NCBI GenBank assembly: GCA_041390105.1 | Contig: JAWKQO010000003.1 | Span: 310,001-374,000, forward strand | Direction: 5' to 3' | Source: Gemmatimonadota bacterium | GTDB lineage: Bacteria; Gemmatimonadota; Gemmatimonadetes; Longimicrobiales; Gaopeijiaceae | DNA length: 64,000 nt | Shown here: positions 34,733 through 44,118 of the stretch, one piece after another | Layout: each line of letters begins with the position of its first letter | How positions within the stretch are numbered: position 1 is the stretch's first letter | The notes under the pieces: generated by a model | Databases searched by the model: none | The model's input: the letters and a program-made list of their open reading frames with translations, nothing else | Told to the model about the DNA's origin: nothing | Position numbers and translations under genes: made by a program

Positions 34733-36304
34733 TCAGCGGCCGCGTGGGGTCAGACGTGCCACGGGCACGATCATCTCTTCGGGCGACACACCCCCGTGCA
34801 GGAAGGAGCCACGGTAGCGGGCCTGGTATTCCCTCAGCTTGGTGGGATACACGAAGAAGTGGTCGTCCAGGGCGATGAGACAGTTCATACCCGGGCGGCC
34901 GGGAGGTAGTCGCAGCTCCGTCAGGTTCTTGCAGGTGAGCACGGCCTTGGGATCCTCGGCCCGGATGTCACTCCCGAACTTGTAGCGAAGGTTGGCGGTG
35001 GCGTCCTTGCGGGCAAACACCGTGGCCGGCCGCATGCAGTGGAGGGAGCCGTGATCCGTCGTGAAGATCACTCGCATGCCCTCCTCGGCAGCCTCCTTCA
35101 ACACCTGCAGAAGGGCGGAACGCTCGAACCATGAGCGGGTGAGGCCGCGCAGCGCAGCCGCATCGCGGGCCACCTCCATGAGGATGGGCGACTCCGAACG
35201 GCCGTGGGTCATGAGGTCCACGAAGTTGAAGACCAGCGCGATGACCCCTCCGTTGCCCAGGGCCGAGCGGATACGGGCCCGCACCTGATCGCTGCCCCGG
35301 TCGCCGAACACCTTTTCGTAGTGGACGGGCACCCTGCGTCCGGTGAGCCGCTCCAGCTGCTCTCCCAGCAGTCGGTCTTCGAAGGCATTGAGACTGCCTT
35401 CATCGTCGGACATGTCCCACCAACCGGGATTGGCCCGTGCGATGGCATCCGGAAACAACCCACTGAAGATGGCGTTGCGTGCGTAGGGGGTCGCCGTAGG
35501 CAGGATGGAGAACTGGAACTGCTCCTCCAGGTCGAAGAACTGCGACAGCACGGGCGCGATGACCTTCCACTGGTCCAGGCGCATGCAGTCCAGCACCACG
35601 AAGTAGACCGGGTCGTCGCCCAGCGCCGGCACCAGGAACTCCTTGACCACATCGACGGAGAGGCGCGGCCGATGCTCGCGGGCCGCCCGCATCCAGCGCG
35701 GGTACTCCCGCACCACCCAGGTCCCGAAGTCGCGCCTCAGCTCCTCGGCCAACCCCTGAACGCTCTCCAGCAGACCCAGCTCGCCCGCATCCTCCAAGCG
35801 GATGTGCCAGTCGACCAGCTCGGCGTAGACCTCCCGGAAGGTTTCGGCGTCGTCGGCCTCCGCCTTTTTGCGGGAGAGCCGTTGGAAGCGAGCCGCGAAA
35901 TCCTGGGCCACCCGCTGCTGTTGGATGGAGGAGCCTTCCAGGATCCGAGTGACCACCGAAAGCACCTGGCGGGGGCTGGTGGGCTTGACCAGGTAGTCGT
36001 CCACGCGCCGGCCGATGGCCTCCGTCATGGTCCGATCCTCTTCGGACTTGGAGATCATGACCACGCGGGCGTGAGGATCGCGGCGCCGCAGCATCTCCAG
36101 GACCTCGAGTCCGCGTCGGCCCGGCATCTGCTCGTCCAGGAGCACCAGGTCGTAGGGGTACTCCTCGAGCAGGGCCAGGGCGTCGTCGCCGTTGGCGATG
36201 GCATCGACGTGGTAGCCCCGCTGCTGCAGGAACAGCAGATGGGGCTTCAGGAAGTCGATCTCGTCGTCGACCCAGAGGATGCGCTTGGCGCCGGTCGCGG
36301 GCAT
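34733..36304 (-). CDS. porX: PorX-like response regulator with PglZ/alkaline-phosphatase-type domain
   Basis: 523 residues. An N-terminal receiver (about 5-125) has the acidic pocket DDE at 13-15, phospho-acceptor Asp57 (VLLDEQMPG) and the VKPTSPRQVLS switch Lys/Pro. A helical linker follows, then a PglZ domain of the alkaline phosphatase superfamily: VVLDCMRLDQWK, SILPTATPYARNAIFSG with the nucleophile-like Thr, FVDLMTHGRSES, and IFTTDHGSLH. In Bacteroidota PorX works with PorY, activates type IX secretion and degrades oligonucleotides. Here it heads the envelope operon. No PorY-type kinase is adjacent. Confidence 0.82.
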   Translation of the reverse strand: MPATGAKRILWVDDEIDFLKPHLLFLQQRGYHVDAIANGDDALALLEEYPYDLVLLDEQMPGRRGLEVLEMLRRRDPHARVVMISKSEEDRTMTEAIGRRVDDYLVKPTSPRQVLSVVTRILEGSSIQQQRVAQDFAARFQRLSRKKAEADDAETFREVYAELVDWHIRLEDAGELGLLESVQGLAEELRRDFGTWVVREYPRWMRAAREHRPRLSVDVVKEFLVPALGDDPVYFVVLDCMRLDQWKVIAPVLSQFFDLEEQFQFSILPTATPYARNAIFSGLFPDAIARANPGWWDMSDDEGSLNAFEDRLLGEQLERLTGRRVPVHYEKVFGDRGSDQVRARIRSALGNGGVIALVFNFVDLMTHGRSESPILMEVARDAAALRGLTRSWFERSALLQVLKEAAEEGMRVIFTTDHGSLHCMRPATVFARKDATANLRYKFGSDIRAEDPKAVLTCKNLTELRLPPGRPGMNCLIALDDHFFVYPTKLREYQARYRGSFLHGGVSPEEMIVPVARLTPRGR

Positions 36305-36459
36305 GGTCGGAAGCTAGCAGGTGGCTGAAGTTGGGGGGTACCCCGCAGGCTCAGCCCTTGTCGCGGCAACGTTCGCCCGCGATCTGCGCCCAGGCCGAAA
36401 CGCCCAGCGGCTCCATGGAGTAGCAGAAGTCGCGGGACCGATCCCACTGAGGAGCCGAC

Positions 36460-37317
36460 ATGGCGCGACCCGCGGGCCCCCGGGCTCGAACCCCTCGCCA
36501 CGAACCCTGGGACCTTGCCGGGCGCAGATGCACGCCGGGCGGCCCGGCCCGTGCCACTGCGTGGGCCCTGGCGCTGGCGGTCCTGGCGCCCGGCGGGCTG
36601 GCCGGCCAGTACCTCCAGGGGGTGACGCTCTACACCACCTGGGACAGTCCCATTTCCTTCGCCACCATCGAGCTGATGGACGTCAACCAGGTCGTGGTCG
36701 CACTGGCCACCACCGGCGTCGACGGCCGCTTCGCCGTTCCGGTCCCCGAGGAGGGGATCTTCTATGTGCGCGTCAGCCACCTGTCCGCCGAGACCTACGT
36801 GGACGGTCCCGTCGAACTCAGTCCGACACGCAACACGCTCATCACCTTCCACCTCGACCCCAAGCCCGTGCTGCTGGATTCCCTGGCGGTCGCGGTGGAA
36901 CGCACGTCGATCGCGTTGACTCGCGTGGGCTTCTACGAGCGCCAGAAGCTGTGGCCCGGCACCTTCCTTGACGAACGCACCATCGCCGAGCGGTCGCCCA
37001 TCAGCGCCTCCGACCTGCTGCGGGTGATTCCCGGCGTGCAGGTCATGGAGAGCGGCACCGGGCTCCCCTTCCGCGCTGTGATCACGCGCTACGCCCTGCG
37101 CAACACCCTACAGAACCGCCCGCCCTGCTTTCCGCGCATCTATGTCGACGACGTGCTCATCGAACAGGGTGGTTCGGAGCCCCCGTCGCAGGACTTCGAT
37201 CGCATCGTGCCTGTTTCTCAGCTCAGCGGCCTGGAGGTCTACGACAGCCCGGCGGACGTCCCGCCCCAGTACGGCCAGGGCCGTTGTGGCGTCATCCTGA
37301 TGTGGACCAAGCGCTGA
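36460..37317 (+). CDS. Carboxypeptidase-regulatory-like plus TonB plug domain protein
   Basis: 285 residues. A signal or N-terminal hydrophobic segment ends near VLAPGGLAGQ; a carboxypeptidase-regulatory-like beta sandwich follows (VTLYTTWDSPISFATIELMD, TTGVDGRFAVPV), then a TonB-dependent receptor plug-type domain (RSPISASDLLRVIPGVQVM, PRIYVDDVLI, SQLSGLEVYDSPADVPPQYG) ending in GRCGVILMWTK. No barrel follows, so it is a stand-alone plug protein of a type common in Gemmatimonadota. Start ATG with GAGGAG upstream; divergent from porX. Confidence 0.75.
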   Translation: MARPAGPRARTPRHEPWDLAGRRCTPGGPARATAWALALAVLAPGGLAGQYLQGVTLYTTWDSPISFATIELMDVNQVVVALATTGVDGRFAVPVPEEGIFYVRVSHLSAETYVDGPVELSPTRNTLITFHLDPKPVLLDSLAVAVERTSIALTRVGFYERQKLWPGTFLDERTIAERSPISASDLLRVIPGVQVMESGTGLPFRAVITRYALRNTLQNRPPCFPRIYVDDVLIEQGGSEPPSQDFDRIVPVSQLSGLEVYDSPADVPPQYGQGRCGVILMWTKR

Positions 37318-37357
37318 AGAGCAGCACGGGGCTGCGCGCAGCGTACAGGTCACCGCC

Positions 37358-37828
37358 TCAGTTGCCGCCTTCCACGGGCGCGGTTTCGTGCACCACCCGC
37401 ACGCCGGCGGGCAACCCCGCCGCGAGGAAGCGCACGCTGACGTAGCCGACCGCGCCCGGCGTGCGCGCCACGTACAGAGCCACGGCCTCTTCCGATTCCA
37501 ACACCTGGGGCGGCCGCGTTCCGTGGAAGTACAGATCCTTGAAATACGCCGAGAGCGCTTGCGTGGAGCTCCGCAGATACACTCGCGAGAAGCGCTCGCG
37601 CACCGCCGATGTGGCAGGGAGGTTGACCGGCGTGACCGGCACACGGTCCGCCCAGAAGCGCTGCCGGAGCAGGAACAGGCGCCTCACTTCGGAAGCGTCC
37701 ACGGAGGCGACCGGCACGTCCTCATGCACGATCACGGCGACGCCCGGCGCCGCCTGGAGCGGAGCCTGCCCCTCCGTCGCGGCCGGTGGCCCGACGATCA
37801 GAACAAGGAGGAGATGGAGAAGAACCAT
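37358..37828 (-). CDS. Secreted PstS-like substrate-binding domain protein
   Basis: 156 residues from the ATG at 37826-37828, giving a signal peptide (MVLLHLLLVLIVGPPAATEG). The mature part matches the short phosphate-binding-protein-like family: IVHEDVPVASVDASEVRRLF, VTPVNLPATSAVRERFSRVY, SAYFKDLYFHGTRPPQVLES and a C-terminal GAVGYVS strand. These small proteins lack one lobe of full PstS and usually sit with porins or outer-membrane partners. Its 5' end overlaps the porin-like gene by 31 bases, which binds the two together. Confidence 0.75.
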   Translation of the reverse strand: MVLLHLLLVLIVGPPAATEGQAPLQAAPGVAVIVHEDVPVASVDASEVRRLFLLRQRFWADRVPVTPVNLPATSAVRERFSRVYLRSSTQALSAYFKDLYFHGTRPPQVLESEEAVALYVARTPGAVGYVSVRFLAAGLPAGVRVVHETAPVEGGN

Positions 37829-38883
37829 CCCGCGGGAACCTTGCTGGAGGCCGTATCCGTGAACTGTCGGTCGAGCTTGATGGTCCACCGTGCACTGGGC
37901 CGCCACGTCACGCCCAGCACCCCGCTCCACAGCGCCACCTCATCGACGGGATCGTAGACCTCGGCCCGTGCGACGCCGTACACGCTCCGGAACAGCGGGT
38001 GGGCGAGCTGGACGAACGCGCCCCGTTCGCGGGGCGCCACGTCGGAGCCGGACAACAGCACGCCCTCGGCGCTCAGCTCCGTGCGACCCAGGAAACCGCT
38101 GAGATCGAGCCCCGCCAGCGCGCGACGCTCACTGTCGCGCTCACGCGCCTCGTGCTCGGCCGACTCGGGCACGGCTCCCAGATCGTCTTCGTCCGGTTCT
38201 TCCGGACGGGAGCCCTTGAATGCCACCGCACTGGCTCCCAGGTGGAAGCCAGGAGCCAACTCCACCACGACCCGCCCTCCCGCCGCGCTCAGAAACGCGT
38301 TCTCCTCGGCGAGCTCATGCGAGAGTGCGTGTGGGGCCAGGAAGACGGCGTAGCCGACATCGTGCCCGGAAAGCGCCGACTCTCCCGCGACCATCAGGCC
38401 GGTGCTACTCTTCGCGAACGGTCGATAGCTCGCGAGCGGCCGCAGCGTGGTCCAGGTAAGGGGTTCGGCGTGGTTCTCGTTCCAGTGCCCCACCGGTGTC
38501 AGGAAGCGACCGGCGCGAAGGCGCAGTGCATCGTTGAACGAGTACTCGAGGTAGAGCCGCTCCAACTCGAGCGTGCGATCATCCTGACGACCCGTCCAGT
38601 TTTCGCTGCCCCGCGCGGCCAGATCCACTTCCGTGAACCAGGTCAGCGGGGCGGCCAGCGTGCCCGAGAGCAGCAACGCCGCGACCGCTTCGGTGAGTTC
38701 CGCGTCGTAGTCGCTTCCCTCCACGGCGTTGAAACCCACGACGCCACCGGCGTACCCGCCGACATGCAGCGTTCCGGGCGCGCTCACGGGCGGAGCCGGC
38801 AGCTGCGCCTGGAGGGGCAGGGTCGCGGCAATCAGCAACCCCAAGGCGGTGGCCAGCCGTCCGGAGACGGCACTACCGCTCAC
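37798..38883 (-). CDS. Porin-like outer membrane protein
   Basis: 361 residues from the GTG at 38881-38883, preceded by GGGGAGG at a good distance; this gives a signal peptide (ALGLLIAATLPLQAQ) and avoids overlapping the kinase gene. The mature sequence alternates short amphipathic strands typical of a beta barrel (TLHVGGYAGGVVGFNA, ERLYLEYSFNDALRLRAGRF, SVYGVARAEVYDP) and ends in Phe (SISSLF), the outer-membrane assembly signal. It contains GRFLTPVGHWNEN, as in phosphate-selective-porin-like (OprP/O) proteins. It is co-transcribed with the PstS-like gene. Confidence 0.75.
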   Translation of the reverse strand: MSGSAVSGRLATALGLLIAATLPLQAQLPAPPVSAPGTLHVGGYAGGVVGFNAVEGSDYDAELTEAVAALLLSGTLAAPLTWFTEVDLAARGSENWTGRQDDRTLELERLYLEYSFNDALRLRAGRFLTPVGHWNENHAEPLTWTTLRPLASYRPFAKSSTGLMVAGESALSGHDVGYAVFLAPHALSHELAEENAFLSAAGGRVVVELAPGFHLGASAVAFKGSRPEEPDEDDLGAVPESAEHEARERDSERRALAGLDLSGFLGRTELSAEGVLLSGSDVAPRERGAFVQLAHPLFRSVYGVARAEVYDPVDEVALWSGVLGVTWRPSARWTIKLDRQFTDTASSKVPAGWFFSISSLF

Positions 38884-38912
38884 GGACGGCCTCCCCGATT
38901 GGGTGGGGTGGT

Positions 38913-40645
38913 ATGACACCGGTCGCCCACGCTCGCTCCAGACCCTGGTTCATTCCCGATTCCCTGCCCGGTCGGCTGGGCACGTTGCTGGTGGCACTCA
39001 CGGTGCTGGCCGCCGGCGCCGCCACCTGGATCGAAGTGGCGCGCGACCGCAATCTCGCCATCGACCGGGCCCGCGCGGAACTGCAGGCGCAGGTGGATCT
39101 GGTGGCGGAGCGCCTCAAGGGCGCCGTCGAAGCCCGCGCGCGCGCGGTGTCGCTGTGGCCCGGTCTGCAGGTGGCGCAGGACCTGGCCATCGACGACCTC
39201 GACCTGCGCCTGTCCCAGTCGCTGACCCAGCTGGTAGAAGCCTTCGATGGCGTCGATGTGGCCCTGGGCGTCGACGCCGCCGGAGTGGCGCTGTCGTCGT
39301 CCGAGTTCGAGTGGGTGGGTCGCGCGCTGACCGGCACGCCCCTGTGGGACGGACGCCAAGCGCTCCAGGCCGAGACGTCCCCGCTGGCTGCGGCCCGGCT
39401 CCTGGCGGCGCCCCAGGGCACTCCCGCCTTCCCGGACAGCGTCTTGTTGGTGGTCTCGGCCCCCGTGCGGGCCGCCGCGGACGGGAGCCTGCTGGGCTGG
39501 ATCGTCCTGGTGAGCTCGTGGAGCCAGGTGGTGCGCGGAGCGGCAGGGCCCCTGCTGCCCCGCTTCAGCATGCATGGTCCCGACCTGCGCGCCTGGGGCG
39601 AGGCACCCGAGGGGGTCGATGCACTGGTCGCGGAGCGCGAGCTGTTCATCGATCCCTTGGGAGGACTGACTGCGACGCTCACCCGCCCGCTGTCGACCGT
39701 GCTGGCGCCCCTGCGAAGTACGGTGCTGCGGCTCCTCGCGTTGGCAGGCGTCATCGTGCTCGCCCTGGTGCCACCCATGCTGCTGCTCACGCGCGCCACC
39801 ACGCGGGAGCTGAGGGGCCTCAGCCTGGAAGCAGCCGATCTGGATGCGGTGGGCCGGTCGCACACGCTGAAGGTGTCGGAGGGCGCGCCCGCCGAGGTAC
39901 GGGTGCTGGCTGAGGCGCTGCGCGACATGGTCGATCGGCTGAACGCTTCGCGTCAGGCGTTGGCTCGCCAGGAGAGCCTCGCCGCTGTCGGTATGCTGGC
40001 AGCCGGACTGGCGCACGAGATCCGCACGCCGCTGGCCGTATTGCAGGGCTCGGCTGATCTCCTCGATCGCAAGATCGCCGCCGACGCACCCGAGCGGGAA
40101 CTGGTGGTGTTCATCCAGGAGGAGGTGGGGCGGTTGGCCCGTCTGGTGGAGGATCTGCTGGTGTTCGCCCGACCGCGCACACCCGAGTGTGCGGCGGTTC
40201 GCCTCGATCGCATCGCGGAGCGGGCGGCCAGCGCCATGGACGCCACCGCGCGCGACGCCGGAATCGATCTCCGCACGAGCCTGGCTCCCGCGGTGGCCTG
40301 GGCAGACGAGGGACAGGCGTACCAGGTGTTGCTCAACGTGTTGGCGAACGCGATTCATGCGACCCCTGCAGGGCGTGCGATCCAGGTGCGCACCCACGAG
40401 GACGCGGAGCGGGCCTGGATCGAGATCGAGGATCAAGGGACGGGCATCCGCCCCGAGGACCTGGAACGGATCTGGGAGCCCCTGTTCACAACCCGGCGCG
40501 CCGGAACGGGACTCGGACTGGCGATCGTCAAACGGATCGTCGACGACCATGGAGGCGCGGTCACGGTGGAGAGCAGGTTGGGTGAGGGGTCGTGCTTCAG
40601 GATCGCCCTGCCGCGACCCGAGGAATCGCTACGGGAGCTCGAGGC

Positions 40646-40649
<4 letters not shown>
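38913..40649 (+). CDS. Membrane sensor histidine kinase
   Basis: 578 residues. TM1 at about 22-40, a periplasmic sensor domain of about 220 residues, TM2 near 270-290, a linker (HAMP-like), then the dimerisation/phospho-acceptor helix AAGLAHEIRTPLAVLQ with His368. The ATPase domain has the N box (NVLANAIHAT), G1 DQGTGI and G2 GTGLGLAI. It is paired with a sigma-54 response regulator (ATGA overlap), so it is an NtrB-like kinase with a periplasmic input. Divergent from the porin/PstS-like genes, which may be its targets. Confidence 0.92.
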
Positions 40650-42025
<1,376 letters not shown>

Positions 42026-42044
42026 GTTCCCGGGACGCGCTGTT

Positions 42045-42563
42045 CTAGCCGACCGGCGCCACAGCGGCAGTCCACCCCGGCCCGTCCTCGTCCTGCTGGA
42101 TCTTGCGCGAGGTGTCCACCCAGAGCTGGCCGTCGCGCACCTGCACCGGGTAGCGATCCATGCCGCGCGTCGCGCGCCCCTCGACGAACTCACCGTTGGG
42201 CTGATACTTGGATCCGTGCTTCGTGCACTGGAAGCGCCCGTCCTTCTCGCGCCACTTGAGCATGGACCGCTGGTGCGGACAGGAGAGGGCGAACGCGAAG
42301 AGCTGTCCGCTCTCGCGCACCAGGATCAGCTCGTTCTTGCGATCGACCGTCACACCATCCGCCGCGGGGATGGGAAAGGCCATCTGGTCGCCGTCCTGCC
42401 ACAGTGCGTCCGTCCAGGAGAACTCGACGGGCTCGGCCGCCGCCCGCCGCGCCAGTGTAAGCCCGAACCCGACGGTCAGCGCTCCTGCGAGGCAGTTGTG
42501 CAGGAAGCGCCTACGATCCAAGGCGTCGGGTTCGGGCGCAATCGAGGGGAGTGCACGTTTCAT
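42045..42563 (-). CDS. Tat-secreted Rieske [2Fe-2S] protein
   Basis: 172 residues from the ATG at 42561-42563. The N-terminus has a Tat-type signal (DRRRFLHNCLAGALTVGFGL) rather than a Sec one. The cluster ligands are Cys95 and His97 (SCPHQRS) and Cys113 and His116 (CTKHGS), the complete CxH...CxxH pattern. It is preceded on the same strand, 4 bases apart, by a four-helix membrane protein, which in turn follows a predicted His-rich membrane protein, so the three genes look like one membrane electron-transfer unit. Confidence 0.88.
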   Translation of the reverse strand: MKRALPSIAPEPDALDRRRFLHNCLAGALTVGFGLTLARRAAAEPVEFSWTDALWQDGDQMAFPIPAADGVTVDRKNELILVRESGQLFAFALSCPHQRSMLKWREKDGRFQCTKHGSKYQPNGEFVEGRATRGMDRYPVQVRDGQLWVDTSRKIQQDEDGPGWTAAVAPVG

Positions 42564-42567
42564 GGAT

Positions 42568-43053
42568 CTATGCCTCCAGGGGCAGCAACGCCCCCAATAG
42601 GAGTACCAGGCCCCACAGGCCCACGCTCCGCAGAGCCGCACGCCGCAACGGCGCCCAGGAGGACGTAGGGTCGATCTGCAGTCGTACCTCGGCGCGCTGC
42701 AGGAAGAGCCCATTCAACAGGAGCAGCGCGAAGACGCTCAGCTTGAGCCAGAGCGCCCAGGACAGGAGGAGCGCTTCAGCGTCCGCCAGGATGAGCGCCA
42801 GACCGGACACGATCACCACGCCCAGCGCCGTGAGCACGGGCGTATGGATCTGTCCCAGTTCCTGCAGATGCTCGATCTGGTAGGCGTCCGAGCGGCGCGC
42901 CGCCCGCAGGGTGGCGCGGTCGGCTCCCAGCGCCAGCCCACCGGCCACCAGGATCCCGCCGAAATGCAGGAAGGTGACCACCAGTTGCGCGAGTGTGGAG
43001 TCCGCATAGAAGTCCGCCCAGGGCTGCGCCCAACCCGCGATCGTCTCGATCAT
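42568..43053 (-). CDS. Four-helix membrane protein of the Rieske operon
   Basis: 161 residues with four likely membrane spans (about 22-45, 70-90, 98-117 and 138-158). Histidines stand in or at the edge of the first two spans (LVVTFLHFGGI, His30; LGQIHTPVLTALG, His70), placed suitably for a heme or metal, but this is inference. No signal peptide. It begins one base after the upstream gene and ends 4 bases before the Rieske gene. I do not recognise a named family; a CopD/DUF-type membrane protein is possible. Confidence 0.65.
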   Translation of the reverse strand: MIETIAGWAQPWADFYADSTLAQLVVTFLHFGGILVAGGLALGADRATLRAARRSDAYQIEHLQELGQIHTPVLTALGVVIVSGLALILADAEALLLSWALWLKLSVFALLLLNGLFLQRAEVRLQIDPTSSWAPLRRAALRSVGLWGLVLLLGALLPLEA

Positions 43054-43054
43054 C

Positions 43055-43705
43055 TCAGTCCCGGCGGAAGGGCCAGACCATGGTCATGTAGCCGGCCAGA
43101 GCCACCCCGAGCGATGTCAACGCAACCGTGCGGTGCGTGCTCGGATCCGATCCGGCGCGGAAACTTCCACCCTCGTCCTCTCCATGCGCTTCGCTGCCCA
43201 ACGCGGCTGCAGCCACGAATCCGGCGTCGGCCGCCAGTAGGAGCGACGAGTGCAACAGTCGACGACCCCGGCCCTCCGGATCGCCCCAGGACTCCTTCAG
43301 GTTCCAGACACCGGTGATGGTGTTGATGCCGAAGAGCGCACCCAGTCCAACGGCGATGGGGCCGTGGGTATTGCGCGCCCAGTCGGCCGCTTGGGGGCCC
43401 TTGGTGATGAGCTCGTTCCCGGTGATGTAGGAGGCCACGAACAAGGGCAGCGTGGCGTAGGAAGCGATCTTGTGGATGCGCAACCGGGTGAGGTACGCGT
43501 CCGAGTACTCGAAGATCTGGTCTTCGGACGGCGCGGCCCCTGGATCGCCCACCCTACGGACCGGGGTCCCGGGCAGCGGCTCCACCCATTGGACCGGCGT
43601 CTCGAAGCGCGGCCAGAAGGCCTCGGCGTGCACCGGGGCAGGTGCGACCACCGGGGTCGCCAAGGTGTCGGGTGGAGTGGCCAGGGCGGCCAGCAGCAGA
43701 AGCAT
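43055..43705 (-). CDS. Predicted di-heme-type membrane protein
   Basis: 216 residues from the ATG at 43703-43705, with a signal-like N-terminus (MLLLLAALATPPDTLA). After a 60-residue Pro-rich segment come four hydrophobic helices, and each begins at a His: RIHKIASYATLP (His78), NTHGPIAVGLGALFG (His114), LLHSSLLLAADAGF (His152) and STHRTVALTSLGVALAGY (His191). Alternating helices place His78/His152 on one face and His114/His191 on the other, as in cytochrome b561-like bis-His di-heme proteins. First gene of the unit with the Rieske protein. Heme binding is predicted from this pattern only. Confidence 0.6.
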   Translation of the reverse strand: MLLLLAALATPPDTLATPVVAPAPVHAEAFWPRFETPVQWVEPLPGTPVRRVGDPGAAPSEDQIFEYSDAYLTRLRIHKIASYATLPLFVASYITGNELITKGPQAADWARNTHGPIAVGLGALFGINTITGVWNLKESWGDPEGRGRRLLHSSLLLAADAGFVAAAALGSEAHGEDEGGSFRAGSDPSTHRTVALTSLGVALAGYMTMVWPFRRD

Positions 43706-44118
43706 CGCGTGTCCTGATGTCGGAGTGAGCCGGGCGCGCCGGAGGCGGCAGTCTCCATTGGGCAAGGGAGACGCCAATCGGAGGCGAAGGGCCGAACTCC
43801 GCTCAACCAAGCCAAATCTCCGGTGCTCTTCCGGCCCGGCTCCGCTCAAGAGTCGTGCAGATTCTTGCACGGGCATGCAAGCGACTGCGGGCTCCGGCGG
43901 GCTGGAGCGCCGGTCAGGCCGCGCGAAACCGCGGGCGGGCATCGCGGCCCTTCGAGGCCGGTTCTTCCGCCACTTCCGGAAGAGGGCGTGCACCGGGAGC
44001 AGGGCCGCCGGCCGAAGGGCACGAACGCGCCCCCGGCGCGGCGCACCGTCCCGGCGACGCCCACATCTCCGTGGTAGCTTGGAGATCGGAGCACGCGACA
44101 CCTGACCGGAGGAGCATC
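43706..44118. other. 413-base divergent gap with palindromes
   Basis: Promoters for the Rieske-unit genes (left) and the glutaminase-like gene (right) should lie here; TAGCTT near 44076 is a possible -10 for the latter. CTTGCA (43864-43869) and TGCAAG (43876-43881) form an inverted repeat with a 6-base spacer, and GTGCA (43855-43859) with TTGCAC (43865-43870) overlaps it; these could be operator half-sites. The rest is GC-rich without a convincing gene. Confidence 0.4.

Noticed and set aside
36460..37317. A complete TonB-dependent receptor
   Set aside because: The frame ends right after the plug-like domain, and no barrel-like sequence follows in any plus-strand frame before the convergent gene.
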